Counted from the first letter of the stretch, positions 51,170 to 61,337 are shown. The stretch is DNA of 64,000 bases from Rheinheimera aquimaris (GCF_020531985.1 NZ_JAJAVQ010000003.1:372001-436000); one strand, 5' to 3'. Made by a program: numbers and translations. Notes: a model not told the origin generated them from the sequence alone.

Positions 51170-52159
51170 CTATTCCTGAAATAAGGTTTCGATATTCAGG
51201 CCCTGATGCGTGACGATTTCACGTAAACGCCGTAGCGCCTCAACCTGAATTTGTCGCACCCGTTCACGGGTTAAGCCGATTTCATGGCCAACATCTTCCA
51301 GCGTCGAAGGCTCATAACCCAGCAAACCAAAACGCCTTGCCAGTACCTCACGCTGCTTCGGGTTCAGCTCGTTAAGCCACACCACCAGATGCTGACGGAT
51401 GTCCTCATCCTGTAGCTCGGTCTCTGGCCCCAGCTCTTTTTCATCCGCTATCACATCAAGCAACTGCTTTTCTGAAGCGCCGGCAACCGGCGTATCAACA
51501 GAAGTAATTTTCTCGTTTAGCTTGAGCATCTTACGAACTTCATCTACCGGGCGATCCAGCGCTGAAGCGATCTCTTCCGGCGTCGGTTCGTGGTCGAGCT
51601 TCTGCGATAATTCACGTGCCGCGCGTAAATAGATATTAAGCTCTTTCACGACATGGATAGGTAAACGGATAGTGCGGGTCTGATTCATGATCGCCCGTTC
51701 AATGGTTTGGCGGATCCACCAGGTGGCATAGGTAGAAAAACGGAAACCGCGCTCCGGATCAAACTTTTCTACCGCCCGGATAAGGCCCAGGTTGCCTTCT
51801 TCAATCAGGTCAAGCAGTGCTAATCCGCGGTTGATATAACGGCGGGCTATTTTTACTACCAAACGCAGATTACTTTCGATCATGCGTTTACGGGCTGCCT
51901 GATCGCCTTTTAATGCCAGGCGGGAAAAATACACTTCTTCTTCGGCAGACAACAACGGTGAAAAGCCAATTTCTCCCAGATAAATCTGCGTGGCATCCAT
52001 CGCTTTCTGACTGTCATCGCGGGCAAAAATTTCATCATTACTGCTTTCTTCAGCAGCGAGAGCGGCGGCATCCGGCTCTGCTTCGTCGTCAAGTAAGCCC
52101 TCTTCGACCAACTCATCTTCTTTAAATTCTAATACATCATCTTCACTTTTTTGTCCCAT
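51170..52159 (-). CDS. rpoS: Sigma factor RpoS (sigma-38)
   Basis: A 329-residue sigma-70 family protein. The acidic N-terminus is about 50 residues. Region 1.2/2 spans [32 protein letters not shown] (in parts), [28 protein letters not shown] (region 2.3-2.4), and region 4 has [24 protein letters not shown]. The [19 protein letters not shown] segment and the gene order nlpD-rpoS identify RpoS rather than RpoD or RpoH. It directs the general stress and stationary-phase response. GAGAAAGG precedes ATG. Its main promoter in related species is inside nlpD. It is the last gene before the terminator. Confidence 0.97.
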   Translation of the reverse strand: MGQKSEDDVLEFKEDELVEEGLLDDEAEPDAAALAAEESSNDEIFARDDSQKAMDATQIYLGEIGFSPLLSAEEEVYFSRLALKGDQAARKRMIESNLRLVVKIARRYINRGLALLDLIEEGNLGLIRAVEKFDPERGFRFSTYATWWIRQTIERAIMNQTRTIRLPIHVVKELNIYLRAARELSQKLDHEPTPEEIASALDRPVDEVRKMLKLNEKITSVDTPVAGASEKQLLDVIADEKELGPETELQDEDIRQHLVVWLNELNPKQREVLARRFGLLGYEPSTLEDVGHEIGLTRERVRQIQVEALRRLREIVTHQGLNIETLFQE

Positions 52160-52243
52160 ATCCTTTCTCCCACGTCTATAGGGTGCTGGGGCTGACCAAG
52201 CGCTATCACTTCCATTCCTGATAAAACTTGTGTTTCGATCTTA

Positions 52244-53146
52244 TTATTGTGGTAAATATTTTAGTGGATCAACGGAGCTGCCACGGAAACGGATCTCAAA
52301 ATGCAGACGGGCATCAGTAGCATCTGTGCTACCCAGCTCTGCAATACGCTGCCCTGCGGTAACCATTTGCTTTTCGGTAACCAGCAGTTTGCGGTTATGA
52401 GCATAAGCACTTAAGTAATCATCATTATGCTTAATAATAATCAGATTACCGTATCCTCTTAACGCGTTACCTGCATATACCACCTGCCCACTGGCGGCGG
52501 CATTAACTCTGTCACCCTCACGCCCGCTGATATCAATGCCCTTGTTGCCCTGTTGCTGGTGCGAAAAACCAGAAATAATTTTCCCTTTCACCGGCCACTG
52601 CCATTGCACAAGGTTCCCATTCAGGGTAATATTCGCGGTTTTATTATTTTTATCCTGCGTTACCTGAACATAACCCTTTTGATTTTTCGGTGCAACTGCT
52701 TTCACTGGTTTTACCGAACTATTTGATTTTGTTTGGCTTGAATTATTCTTATTTGTATTTTTAGCCACTGTGGTGGTAGCGGGTTTCTTTACTGGCTTAG
52801 TGTGTGCTGAAGCTGGCTTACCGCTTAGTCTGAGCGTCTGATTGGGGTAGATGGTGTAGGGGCTGGCAATACCATTTAATGCGGCAAGCTGACGAACATC
52901 TTTACCGGCCCGAAATGCAATGGAATATAAGGTATCACCGCGTTGCACTTTATAGCTGCTGGCGGTCAGTGTGCCGCGGTTACGCTGCTGATAAAAGTTT
53001 TCCCGCAGCTCCAGTGTCGACACCGGAGCTGGTGCTGAACGCGAAGAACAGCCCGCCAGCAATGCTGATAACAGCAACAACAGTGCATAGCAGCCATGGC
53101 GCCAGTATTGTGTTTGTACTAGATAACTGTTGTCAGAACAACGGAT
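52244..53146 (-). CDS. nlpD: NlpD: LysM plus degenerate LytM lipoprotein, amidase activator; start codon unclear
   Basis: The lipobox LLAGC is followed by a LysM domain (YKVQRGDTLYSIAF, ASPYTIYPNQTLRLS), a Lys/Asn-rich linker and a LytM/M23 domain with zinc-site changes (NKGIDISG, LHFEIRFRGSSVDPL), so it is a peptidase-dead activator of amidases such as AmiC. The start is a puzzle: the first in-frame standard start, TTG at 53080, leaves no charge before the hydrophobic core, and no ATG or GTG lies upstream in frame. ATC at 53146 follows AAGGAG by six bases and gives a good n-region (WRHGCYALLLLL), but ATC starts are rare. An ATG at about 53096 is one base out of frame, so a sequencing or real frameshift is possible. 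Confidence 0.85.
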   Translation of the reverse strand: MRCSDNSYLVQTQYWRHGCYALLLLLSALLAGCSSRSAPAPVSTLELRENFYQQRNRGTLTASSYKVQRGDTLYSIAFRAGKDVRQLAALNGIASPYTIYPNQTLRLSGKPASAHTKPVKKPATTTVAKNTNKNNSSQTKSNSSVKPVKAVAPKNQKGYVQVTQDKNNKTANITLNGNLVQWQWPVKGKIISGFSHQQQGNKGIDISGREGDRVNAAASGQVVYAGNALRGYGNLIIIKHNDDYLSAYAHNRKLLVTEKQMVTAGQRIAELGSTDATDARLHFEIRFRGSSVDPLKYLPQ

Positions 53147-53156
53147 ACCCGACTCC

Positions 53157-54059
53157 TTATTGAACTGATTTTGGCCCTGAGTTTACCACTGGCGGTTTTA
53201 ACCACTTTTCCAGATTAAGTAAACATAGCATCAGTACTACTCCTGCCAGCGCACTGCCTAAAGCAAGCAATATATCCGCCTGACCGACAGCAGAGGCATA
53301 GTCCCAGGGAGAGTACAGCCGCTGCTCATGCTGCCACGGCCAGATGCGGTAAAGCGCACCTATCACTATGCCAATTAGCAGTGCCAGGCTGGCATCGTGA
53401 TAATGCTTTAATAACCAGTTCAACAACCGGCTAAAGCTCAGTAAGCCTATAATGCAACCAAGCATAAATAATAACAAGACACCCAGCTGAAGCTCTGTCA
53501 CTGCCAGTAAAACCGGCGCATACATGCCTGACATCAGCAAAATAAAGCTGCCGGAAATGCCCGGTAGGATCATGGCGCAGATGGCCACTGCACCGGCAAC
53601 AAAAAACATCCAGCTTTGCGGCTGTAATTCTCTTGGTGTTAGCGAACCGACCGCAACTGCCAGTGCAATGCCTATCATACATAATACCGCCCGCCAGCTA
53701 CTCCAGCGGATACTGCGGCATAAATGCGGTAAAGCAGTGACAATAAGCGCGCAAAACAGTGCCCAAAGCGGAATTGGCCGATGCTGCAACATATAGGTGA
53801 TAAGGCCGGCCAATGAAAAAATGCTTAACAAGATGCCGCCAAACAGGCAGACCAGAAAAGTACCGTCTATATGTTGCCATAACGCCGTAATCCGGCCGCG
53901 CAGTAACAACCTGACAGCCTGTAAATCACAGTGACTGATCGCCGCCAGCAAGCGCTCGTAAATACCCAGAATAAAAGCCAGCGTGCCGCCGGATACACCG
54001 GGAACCACATCTGCGGCGCCCATTGCCAGGCCTTTGATTATCCATTGCAGATACTGCAT
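53157..54059 (-). CDS. DUF368 membrane protein (undecaprenyl-phosphate translocase family)
   Basis: A 300-residue protein with eight or more membrane helices. It shows the family start GLAMGAADVVPGVSGGTLAFILGIYERLL and a repeat of it in the middle (ICAMILPGISGSFILLMSGMYAPV), giving the two halves of an inverted-repeat transporter. DUF368 and DedA proteins recycle undecaprenyl phosphate from the outer to the inner leaflet. It stands upstream of nlpD with a shared AAGGAG after its stop codon, suggesting coupled translation. It is 69 bases downstream of pcm. Confidence 0.9.
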   Translation of the reverse strand: MQYLQWIIKGLAMGAADVVPGVSGGTLAFILGIYERLLAAISHCDLQAVRLLLRGRITALWQHIDGTFLVCLFGGILLSIFSLAGLITYMLQHRPIPLWALFCALIVTALPHLCRSIRWSSWRAVLCMIGIALAVAVGSLTPRELQPQSWMFFVAGAVAICAMILPGISGSFILLMSGMYAPVLLAVTELQLGVLLLFMLGCIIGLLSFSRLLNWLLKHYHDASLALLIGIVIGALYRIWPWQHEQRLYSPWDYASAVGQADILLALGSALAGVVLMLCLLNLEKWLKPPVVNSGPKSVQ

Positions 54060-54128
54060 TGTCTTTCCTTACGTCGCCACTGCGTTAAGCTTTGCAGTTT
54101 AATATCAGTATGTTAACGCCAGATGAAG

Positions 54129-54767
54129 CTAGGCTAGCTCGCCCGGAACCAAGGGAACAAAGCGTACAGCTTCAATATCGCGGCTGATAAAATCATCGCC
54201 GGTACGCTGGTAAACTCGCAGCACCTGCTCATGTAACCCCACAGGTATCACTAAACGACCACCTTCATTTAATTGTTGTAACAGGGCTACCGGCACTTCG
54301 GTAGGCGCAGCAGTCACAATAATGCTGTCAAAGGGTGCCTTACTGGGCCAGCCTTGCCAACCATCGCCATGTTTCATCGACACGTTGTGTAAATCAAGCT
54401 GCTGCAGGCGCCTTTTAGCCTGAAACTGCAGCGCTTTAATACGCTCCACACTACAGACATGAGAAAATAACCGCGCCAGGATGGCTGTCTGATAACCCGA
54501 GCCGGTACCAATTTCGAGTATTTTTCCAGGTGCTTTATCTTCAAGCAGCAGTTCGGTCATACGGGCAACAATATAAGGCTGCGAAATCGTCTGGCCCTGA
54601 CCAATCGGTAAAGCGGTGTTTTCATAGGCTTTATGTGCTAGCACCGCTTCGACAAAAATATGCCTCGGCGTATTGGCGATAGCATTAAGTACCTGCTGCT
54701 GCGAGATGCCTTCGCTTTGAAGTTTTTGCGCCAGTACCGCGGCGCTGCGTGAAGTTGCGACGGCCAT
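54129..54767 (-). CDS. pcm: Protein-L-isoaspartate O-methyltransferase
   Basis: A 212-residue enzyme that methylates isoaspartyl residues to start their repair. The SAM-binding motif [15 protein letters not shown], the conserved [14 protein letters not shown] just before it, [13 protein letters not shown] and [11 protein letters not shown] are present, and the end [17 protein letters not shown] matches the family. It overlaps nothing but starts one base after surE ends (54767/54769), in the typical surE-pcm pair. This pair is upstream of nlpD-rpoS in most gammaproteobacteria. Length is as in Escherichia coli (208). Confidence 0.97.
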   Translation of the reverse strand: MAVATSRSAAVLAQKLQSEGISQQQVLNAIANTPRHIFVEAVLAHKAYENTALPIGQGQTISQPYIVARMTELLLEDKAPGKILEIGTGSGYQTAILARLFSHVCSVERIKALQFQAKRRLQQLDLHNVSMKHGDGWQGWPSKAPFDSIIVTAAPTEVPVALLQQLNEGGRLVIPVGLHEQVLRVYQRTGDDFISRDIEAVRFVPLVPGELA

Positions 54768-54768
54768 A

Positions 54769-55521
54769 CTACAAACGTATCCCCTCTAGCCATTGTTGTA
54801 ATCTGTCCATGCTTTTATAAGCTGACATATCTATCTGCAGCGGTGTAATGGACGCATAACCATTTGCCACTGCGTGAAAATCTGTGCCCTCACCGGCGTC
54901 CAGCTCCGGCCCTAACGAGCCATACCAATATATTTTACGACCCCAGGGATCTGTGGCACTGGTCATGGTTTCGGCTTTATGCCGGCGCCCGAGCCGGGTA
55001 ACCTGAATACCTTTTAGCTGTTCGATTGATACTGAAGGCACATTGATATTCAGGATCTGATCTGCAGGTAACGGGTGCGATTTAAGCTTTTTAATTACCT
55101 GCACTGTAACGTAGGCCGCGGTGGCGAAATGTTCTTCTTCACGTCCGGCTAATGACACAGCAATGGCCGGCAGCCCCAGATGGCGGCCTTCGGTCGCTGC
55201 GGCGACAGTACCGGAGTAAAGCACATCATCACCCAGATTAGCGCCATGGTTAATACCGGCGACGACTAAATCCGGCGTAAAATCCAGCAACTGGCTGATA
55301 GCCAAATGCACACAATCGGTAGGTGTGCCGTTTACGGACAAAAAGCCATTTTCCATCTGCTGCACCCGTAGCGGGTTTATCAGTGTTAACGAATTGCTGG
55401 CGCCACTACAGTTCCTGTCTGGCCCCACAGTGGTGACATCCGCGATTTGGCATAATGCCTGTTGCAGCACCTGCATGCCTTTAGCATGCACGCCGTCATC
55501 ATTACTTAGTAAAATCCGCAT
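54769..55521 (-). CDS. surE: 5'-nucleotidase / exopolyphosphatase SurE
   Basis: The 250-residue survival protein hydrolyses nucleoside 5' and 3' monophosphates and short polyphosphate. Its metal-binding start [14 protein letters not shown], the Ser/Asn ligands in [10 protein letters not shown] and [22 protein letters not shown] are intact. Stop and start positions link it to pcm (1 base) and truD (3 bases), so they are one transcript. The C-terminal swap region (after about residue 220) looks normal. Nothing unusual. Confidence 0.97.
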   Translation of the reverse strand: MRILLSNDDGVHAKGMQVLQQALCQIADVTTVGPDRNCSGASNSLTLINPLRVQQMENGFLSVNGTPTDCVHLAISQLLDFTPDLVVAGINHGANLGDDVLYSGTVAAATEGRHLGLPAIAVSLAGREEEHFATAAYVTVQVIKKLKSHPLPADQILNINVPSVSIEQLKGIQVTRLGRRHKAETMTSATDPWGRKIYWYGSLGPELDAGEGTDFHAVANGYASITPLQIDMSAYKSMDRLQQWLEGIRL

Positions 55522-55524
55522 CTT

Positions 55525-56565
55525 TCACTCCATGTCTGCCGTCTGACGGCCGCAGTCACGATAATTAACTAGCTCGCGCAGTACACTGGTGGCAAAACAT
55601 CCCGCCGGTAACGCAAAGCTCAATACCATGTCTTCGCCCTGCTGTTGCATTGTCAGCTGCTGCGGCAGCAAACGTATGGCCCGTCGCTCGGCTTTTAAGC
55701 GGTAATCTTCAAGCCCGCTGACTAAAGCATGGTAAGGTAACAGCGCATGTTGTTCAAACTCAGCCGCCGCTGAACTTACCATCGGCTCCCCTAATCCTGC
55801 CAGCACGGCGGTAATATGCACATCCTGAGTATCAAGGCGTTGTTGTAGTTGTTGGTCTGCCTGAGTGGTGCGAAATACCGAACCTGAGCCATTGAGCTGC
55901 AGCACATCACCATCAATTACCGTGTTAAACAGGCCCGCAGCAATACGCGCCGAAATCTGCTGATTGAATAAAAATGAGCGCGCGGCGGATAATGCCAGGC
56001 CCCTCAATTTGCGATCACTGATACTACCACCGGCAAACAGCTGCTGTGCCAGGGTTAAATTGCCGCCGTTAATACCAAAACGCTGTTCACCATAATAATT
56101 TGGCACGCCTTGTTTCAGCTTGTCGGCACGTTGCAACACCTCGTTGCAATCAGATACCTGGCGTAGCCGTATCGTAAAGCGGTTTGCCCTTAATGCGCCA
56201 AGCCGCAGTTTACGGTAATGCCGCTGCATACTGAGAATGGTGCAACCGGTCAGTTGCCAGCTTTGCCAGTCAAGCGATTGTTTTATTGGCCATTTAAAGC
56301 AAAACCATTGCCGTGTAACGGCATGGCGGTCTTTCAAACCGGCATAACTGATATCCCGGGCACGCAAACCGGTAATTTCTGCCAGTTGCTTTGCCACAAA
56401 CTGAGTATTCTGGCCGGTTTTTTCGATATGCAGCAGCACGTGTTCACCGGCGCCGCTGGGAGTAAAGTTTAACTCTTCATCAACAATAAAGTCGTCAGGC
56501 TGTTGGCGCAATAAAGCTGCTGCTGTCGGTTCGCTATACAAATACGCTAGGGTCTTGCTGCTCAT
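55525..56565 (-). CDS. truD: tRNA pseudouridine(13) synthase TruD
   Basis: A 346-residue enzyme making pseudouridine 13 in tRNA-Glu. Catalytic Asp is in [17 protein letters not shown]; other signatures are [36 protein letters not shown] and a TRUD insert domain in the centre. Position in the ispF-truD-surE order is conserved. Its ATG overlaps the ispF stop codon in ATGA (56562-56565). Length close to the usual 349. Confidence 0.97.
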   Translation of the reverse strand: MSSKTLAYLYSEPTAAALLRQQPDDFIVDEELNFTPSGAGEHVLLHIEKTGQNTQFVAKQLAEITGLRARDISYAGLKDRHAVTRQWFCFKWPIKQSLDWQSWQLTGCTILSMQRHYRKLRLGALRANRFTIRLRQVSDCNEVLQRADKLKQGVPNYYGEQRFGINGGNLTLAQQLFAGGSISDRKLRGLALSAARSFLFNQQISARIAAGLFNTVIDGDVLQLNGSGSVFRTTQADQQLQQRLDTQDVHITAVLAGLGEPMVSSAAAEFEQHALLPYHALVSGLEDYRLKAERRAIRLLPQQLTMQQQGEDMVLSFALPAGCFATSVLRELVNYRDCGRQTADME

Positions 56566-57041
56566 ACACCTACCAGCAGCACCACCGCCTCTGCTGCTAT
56601 CCCCTCTTTACGACCGACAAAACCTAACTTTTCAGTGGTGGTGGCTTTAACATTAATCTGTGATATATCTGCATCGAGATCATCCGCTATACAGCGGCGC
56701 ATTACATCGATATGCGGTGCCATTTTCGGTGCCTGCGCCATAACAGTAATGTCGACATTACCGACTTTGTAGCCCGCTGCAGATACATCGGCAAACACTT
56801 TACGCAATAGAATACGGCTGTCGATGCCTTTAAACGCGTCATCGGTATCCGGAAAGTGATGCCCGATATCGCCAAGTGCAACAGCACCTAGCAGCGCATC
56901 AGACAACGCATGCAGCACCACATCACCATCAGAATGCGCCAGTAACCCCTGGGCATAATCAATTTTAACGCCACCAAGCGTTACTGGCCCTGGGCCACCA
57001 AAGGCATGCACATCAAAACCGTGCCCTATACGCAATTTCAT
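56562..57041 (-). CDS. ispF: 2-C-methyl-D-erythritol 2,4-cyclodiphosphate synthase
   Basis: A 159-residue trimeric zinc enzyme of the MEP isoprenoid pathway. Metal site Asp and His in [11 protein letters not shown], the loop [13 protein letters not shown] with another His, and the end [17 protein letters not shown] are intact. It overlaps ispD by 4 bases and truD by 4 bases. It turns CDP-methylerythritol phosphate into the cyclic diphosphate. Standard length and no oddities. Confidence 0.98.
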   Translation of the reverse strand: MKLRIGHGFDVHAFGGPGPVTLGGVKIDYAQGLLAHSDGDVVLHALSDALLGAVALGDIGHHFPDTDDAFKGIDSRILLRKVFADVSAAGYKVGNVDITVMAQAPKMAPHIDVMRRCIADDLDADISQINVKATTTEKLGFVGRKEGIAAEAVVLLVGV

Positions 57042-57733
57042 TCAGTTACCTGCTCCAGATAAAACGCCGCCAGCGCCAGATCAGCCGGCTGCGTAATTTT
57101 AATATTGTCGCTGTGGCCCTCTACCAGCATTACCCTGTGACCGGCCCACTCCATCGCCGACGCCTCATCGGTGACATTCACGCCAGCCTGTATTGCATCA
57201 TGCAACGCCGCTTTTAACATGGCGGTGGGGAAAAACTGCGGCGTCAGTGCATGCCACAGGTGTTCACGGCTGACGGTTTCAGCCACATAACATGCCCCAC
57301 GCTTCATCGTATCCCGCACCGGGCTGGCCAGAATACCGCCCTCGCCCTGCTGCAGACATCGCGTTATCAACAGCTCGATATCCGCTTTGCGCACCAGTGG
57401 TCTGGCGGCATCATGCACCAACACCCAGGGAAACTGATGCTCATCAATAAACTGCAATGCATTTAACACCGAATGCATACGCTCGGCACCACCTTTGACG
57501 CGGTTAATATCACTGTGTGTCAGTTCAGTAGCATCAAAATAAGGATCATCAGCAGCAAGTGCCAGCCAGATTTGATTAACAGCACTGACAGCGCGTAATT
57601 TTGCCACGCTGTGTTCAAGCACGGTTTTACCGTGCAGCTTCAGGTATTGCTTTGGTACCGCACTTTGCATCCGTTTGCCAATGCCAGCGGCAGGCACTAC
57701 TGCAGCAATAGCTGGCACAGAAGTATCAGTCAT
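57038..57733 (-). CDS. ispD: 2-C-methyl-D-erythritol 4-phosphate cytidylyltransferase
   Basis: A 231-residue nucleotidyltransferase, third step of the MEP pathway. The glycine-rich CTP loop [20 protein letters not shown], the substrate Asp in [11 protein letters not shown] and [10 protein letters not shown] are present, and the end [22 protein letters not shown] matches the family. Its start overlaps the end of ftsB by 8 bases, and its stop overlaps the ispF ATG in ATGA. Confidence 0.98.
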   Translation of the reverse strand: MTDTSVPAIAAVVPAAGIGKRMQSAVPKQYLKLHGKTVLEHSVAKLRAVSAVNQIWLALAADDPYFDATELTHSDINRVKGGAERMHSVLNALQFIDEHQFPWVLVHDAARPLVRKADIELLITRCLQQGEGGILASPVRDTMKRGACYVAETVSREHLWHALTPQFFPTAMLKAALHDAIQAGVNVTDEASAMEWAGHRVMLVEGHSDNIKITQPADLALAAFYLEQVTE

Positions 57734-58040
57734 TGCTCACTCCGGCAGGGCTATCTTTAGCGTTGCCGCTTTGACTGAACATACGGAAAAACACTTCATC
57801 TTCGCGGATCAGGCCCAGCTCATTGCGGGCGCGTTCTTCAATAGCGTCCAGGCCTTGCTGTAAATCTTTAACGTCGGCACGTAACACCCGGTTACGCTTT
57901 TCAAGTTCCAGATTACTGGCCTGCTGGCTTTTCAGCTCTTCCTGCTGACGAAAATAGTCAGCAATACTGTGCTGCCCAAACCACAATCGGTATTGCAGCA
58001 GGCCCAGCAGCACTATCAGCAGTAAGGTGAGTATTCGCAT
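57726..58040 (-). CDS. ftsB: Cell division protein FtsB
   Basis: A 104-residue bitopic membrane protein: one N-terminal membrane helix (LTLLLIVLLGLLQYRLWFGQ) then a coiled coil (about 28-70, LKSQQASNLELEKRNRVLRADV) and the conserved short C-terminal part (EERARNELGLIREDEVFFRM). FtsB forms a complex with FtsL and FtsQ in the divisome. The gene order ftsB-ispD-ispF is classical. In related genomes eno lies just upstream, but here 5.7 kb of other genes separate eno and ftsB. Confidence 0.96.
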   Translation of the reverse strand: MRILTLLLIVLLGLLQYRLWFGQHSIADYFRQQEELKSQQASNLELEKRNRVLRADVKDLQQGLDAIEERARNELGLIREDEVFFRMFSQSGNAKDSPAGVSND

Positions 58041-58113
58041 AACATTACTTCGTTTATCCGGCTGCGGCTATTATGAAGCCTTAGCGAATGAATGCAAAGC
58101 GGGAAACTGTGCA

Positions 58114-58767
58114 TCAGGGTAATAACGCTGGCAACGGCTTGGCGAAATTCTGCCAGTTTAGCCTACTGGCCAGCAACAGTTCGCGTAAGCTGAGCAACCG
58201 CGGCGGCTTTTTATCGCCATTTAACCACTGATGGCCACAGCAGGCGGCAGCCATAATACTTTTAACCGGCTTAAGCAGGAATTTATCGCTGTTTTGCTGC
58301 TCGAGCGGTGTGCCGGAGAAACTGAACCAGCCGTGTTCATTGCAATGCAGGCGTAATCCAGCCATGTCTACTTCATCAACACTGTCCAACAGGATGTGCT
58401 CATGAGTCAGCTCGGTAATGTACACAGGCACAATCAACCCGGGCTTAGCGTAGCGCTGATAAAAACTGTCTATCGGATCAGCTTGCTGCTTGCGCGCCGG
58501 GCAAGTGCCCGCCTGACGGCAAAACCAGGAGGCATTCTGGCTGTCAAGCTCCAGCGTTGAGTGTTGCTGCAGTATATTGGTCGCGGCGCGGCGGATATAA
58601 AATGGCAGGCTGGCCAAGCGGTTAGGTAAGCGTAATAACTGCTCGCTACTTAGCTGAGATAAACGCAGCAGTTCACGCTCATACAAAGCATTACACAGCT
58701 CGGTATAAGTCTGGTTTTCTCTGGATACCTGCCAGAAATGCGGTTGATTAGCGCCGGTCTCAGTCAT
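58114..58767 (-). CDS. Protein of unknown function with Cys-rich features
   Basis: A 217-residue, apparently cytoplasmic protein. Not recognised. Visible traits: a helical N-terminal half (LCNALYERELLRLSQLSSEQLLRLPNRL in part), cysteines in ASWFCRQAGTCPAR, an acidic beta-type middle part (YITELTHEHILLDSVDEVD) and CCGHQW near the end. Four cysteines could form a metal site. It sits alone: ftsB lies 73 bases downstream on the same strand, and the DUF1569 gene is divergent, 165 bases away. The coding case rests on length, a start at a good position and clean codon use. Confidence 0.6.
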   Translation of the reverse strand: MTETGANQPHFWQVSRENQTYTELCNALYERELLRLSQLSSEQLLRLPNRLASLPFYIRRAATNILQQHSTLELDSQNASWFCRQAGTCPARKQQADPIDSFYQRYAKPGLIVPVYITELTHEHILLDSVDEVDMAGLRLHCNEHGWFSFSGTPLEQQNSDKFLLKPVKSIMAAACCGHQWLNGDKKPPRLLSLRELLLASRLNWQNFAKPLPALLP

Positions 58768-58932
58768 GGCCAGATGTTAGCCAATTGCTTGCGCTTTGCA
58801 AAGCGAAAACCCCTGACTGTGTTTAAGTTTATTGCTGCAAGCTGGATTTGCGCTAAGCAAACTATCGCCTAACAGCACCTGATGCTGTTACATTAGCAGC
58901 TGAGCCCTGGGTTAGCTTCGCAGACTAATACA

Positions 58933-59451
58933 ATGAACAGACGTAAATTTTTGCAGGCCGCGCTGATTACGCCGGTTGTTGTTTTTGCAGGTGTAAAAAC
59001 GGTTGCCATGGCACGGCATTATCCGCTGGATGAACTGCTGACACAGCTAAAACGTTTACCGCCAGATAAGCTATTTAGCAGTGGTGATTGGAGTGTCAGT
59101 ATGATTTTGCAGCACCTGGCGCAGAGCATTCGCTACTCGCGCCTGGGTTACCCGCAAGCAAAGTCAGCGCTATTCCAATATACCGCAGGCGCAGTGGCGT
59201 TAAATGTGTTTACAGCCTGCGGCAGTATGACACACCGGCTGGACGAAGCCATTCCCGGTGCACCGGCACTGATAAAAGCGGTGCCCAACGATGTTGCAAT
59301 GGCTGAACTTATTGCTGAGATATCTCAGTTTATTGCCTGGCAAGGTGAACTGGCACCGCATTTTGCCTATGGCAATTTAACCAAAGCCCAGTATTACAAC
59401 GCCCATTACCTGCATATTCAAAATCATTTAAGCGAAATCAGTCTCGGGTAA
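58933..59451 (+). CDS. DUF1569 protein with Tat-type N-terminus
   Basis: The 172-residue protein begins MNRRKFLQAALITPVVVF, a twin-arginine-type signal or anchor without a clear cleavage site, followed by a DinB-like four-helix domain of the DUF1569 family (LDELLTQLKRLPPDKLFSS, SVSMILQHLAQSIRYSRLG). DUF1569 proteins resemble DinB/YfiT metal enzymes; the His in LQHLAQSI and in YNAHYLHIQNHL fit the metal ligand positions. Function unknown. Its 3' end overlaps the convergent EAL-CBS-GGDEF gene by 24 bases. Confidence 0.82.
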   Translation: MNRRKFLQAALITPVVVFAGVKTVAMARHYPLDELLTQLKRLPPDKLFSSGDWSVSMILQHLAQSIRYSRLGYPQAKSALFQYTAGAVALNVFTACGSMTHRLDEAIPGAPALIKAVPNDVAMAELIAEISQFIAWQGELAPHFAYGNLTKAQYYNAHYLHIQNHLSEISLG

Positions 59452-61224
59452 TACAGTATTCAGGCCGTTTTGGCAGTTATCGGGGGCGCGTCTTTTATTA
59501 ACGAAAATGCTGGAACCGGTTTGCTTCTTCGCTTGCTGTTTTGCGGCAGACGCCAGCGCTGCCACATCATGATGGCTGCGACACAGCAGTGGATCTGGTG
59601 TTGCCAGCCCAATCGATAACGTAATTAACGGATAAAATGATGCCACACCCAGCCGGTCCATCGCGCTGAACCCGCCCTGTTGCACATGTTCGGGCAGGTA
59701 ATAGTGTTTTACCCGCTGCTCAAAGCGCTTCAAAATCCGTGCTGAGGTGGCTTCAGCGTGGTCGCTGCCAAACAGCACAATAAAATCATCACCACCGATA
59801 TGACCGATAAAATCAGCTACGGTGTCAGATTCGCTTTGAATAATCTGCGCCAGAAGCTCAATAACCAGATCACCTTTACTGTAACCGTACTGATCGTTGT
59901 AGGGCTTAAAATTATCTATGTCGATATAGGCGATGGTAAAGCTTTGTTCCTGCTGCAGTAATTTATCAATCTGTGTATTAATCGGCACATTGCCGGGCAA
60001 TAATGTCAGAGGATTAGCGTAGCGCGCCAGCTGAATTTTATGCTCGCTGATCTGGCGTAACACCTTACGAACCGAGCCCAGGCCATAGTACTTAGCGTTG
60101 TCGGTGACAATAAAATACAAACTGGCATCTTCATTGGCTTCAGCACTTAAAATAGCGCTGACATTGTCCATCGACAGTTTACGCTCTACCACTACCGGCG
60201 CCTGTTCCATACAGTGCTTAATCGCCTTTTTTTCATATAAAGCACGGCCAAACTGATGCGAAAAACGCTCGTTGATCATACTTTTACTAACAATACCTAC
60301 CGGCTGTTGCCAGGCATCGACCACCGCAACACAGGGTAAATTTTTATCATTGGCAAACATCAACGCCACCTGCTTGGCGGGGGTTTGCTCATTAACAGCA
60401 GCAACTTTACTGATCACCGGTTCAAGCGACTCATTAAAGGGCAAACTTTTTTCAATCCGTAGCAGCTGTGCCGCTTTGGCCGACACATCACGGCATTCGG
60501 CTTCCGGCCGGCCAAGCAAATACCCCTGCCCCAGTTCTGCGCCCAGTTCTTTACAGGTAATCAGCTCTTCGCTGGTTTCAATCCCTTCGGCCACTATGCT
60601 GGAGCCGGTATTTTTAGCAATTTCAATAATGTTTTTAACGAAGGCTTTTTTAATCGGGTCGCGGTGTAACTGGTCAATAAAATAGCGGTCAATTTTTACA
60701 ATATCTGGCTGCAATTCAGACCACAGCTTCAGGCCTGAAAAGCCACTGCCCAAATCATCAATCGCCACCTTAAAACCAAACTCACGGTAATGTTTTACCG
60801 CGCTGATAAACAGCTCAGTGTCTTCTACCTGAAACTGCTCAGACAGCTCAATAACGATGCGATCAGGCTGCAAACCGGCCTGCTGGATAAAGCGTTTGGT
60901 TAAGCCTGATGGATGATCAGAAGTCAGCAGCAATTTAGGGTTCACATTCAGAAACAGAAAACCCTCTACCGCCGCCTCAGCAAAGGCATTGATACTAAGC
61001 TCACGGCATAGCATCTCCAACGGTTCCAACAAATCAAACGCCAGTGCCGTTTTGAACAGTAATATTGGTGAGTGCAAGGCGCTATCTGACGGGCCGCGGA
61101 TCAGCGCTTCATATCCCCAGATCTGGCCGTTTGTTAATGTAACCAGAGGCTGAAACAACGGCGTGAGCAGCTTATGCTGCAAAATCCGCAGTAATTCATT
61201 GCGATGAAAATCACTTAATCCCAA
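59428..61224 (-). CDS. EAL-CBS-GGDEF protein, c-di-GMP metabolism
   Basis: A 598-residue soluble protein with domains in unusual order: EAL at 1-250 (YEALIRGP, DDLGSGFSG, KIDRYF, EGIETSEEL, GQGYLLGRPE), a pair of CBS domains at about 265-395 (VALMFANDKNLPCVAVVDA, AVSKVL-like ends) and GGDEF at about 410-575 (YIDIDNFKPYNDQYG, GHIGGDDFIVLFG). EAL and GGDDF motifs look intact, so it may be bifunctional, with CBS domains sensing adenine nucleotides. The only start is TTG at 61224, as an in-frame stop lies 30 bases upstream. It faces the DUF1569 gene with a 24-base overlap. Confidence 0.9.
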   Translation of the reverse strand: MGLSDFHRNELLRILQHKLLTPLFQPLVTLTNGQIWGYEALIRGPSDSALHSPILLFKTALAFDLLEPLEMLCRELSINAFAEAAVEGFLFLNVNPKLLLTSDHPSGLTKRFIQQAGLQPDRIVIELSEQFQVEDTELFISAVKHYREFGFKVAIDDLGSGFSGLKLWSELQPDIVKIDRYFIDQLHRDPIKKAFVKNIIEIAKNTGSSIVAEGIETSEELITCKELGAELGQGYLLGRPEAECRDVSAKAAQLLRIEKSLPFNESLEPVISKVAAVNEQTPAKQVALMFANDKNLPCVAVVDAWQQPVGIVSKSMINERFSHQFGRALYEKKAIKHCMEQAPVVVERKLSMDNVSAILSAEANEDASLYFIVTDNAKYYGLGSVRKVLRQISEHKIQLARYANPLTLLPGNVPINTQIDKLLQQEQSFTIAYIDIDNFKPYNDQYGYSKGDLVIELLAQIIQSESDTVADFIGHIGGDDFIVLFGSDHAEATSARILKRFEQRVKHYYLPEHVQQGGFSAMDRLGVASFYPLITLSIGLATPDPLLCRSHHDVAALASAAKQQAKKQTGSSIFVNKRRAPDNCQNGLNTVLPETDFA

Positions 61225-61337
61225 AACATCAGCCTGAGTAATACAAGTTTATGCCCGCACCTTCATTGGCGTTAAGTGTCTTCCTGACAGCTGAGCATCA
61301 TAAGAGGTTACTGTGACTGATTTATTACAGCACGCAC

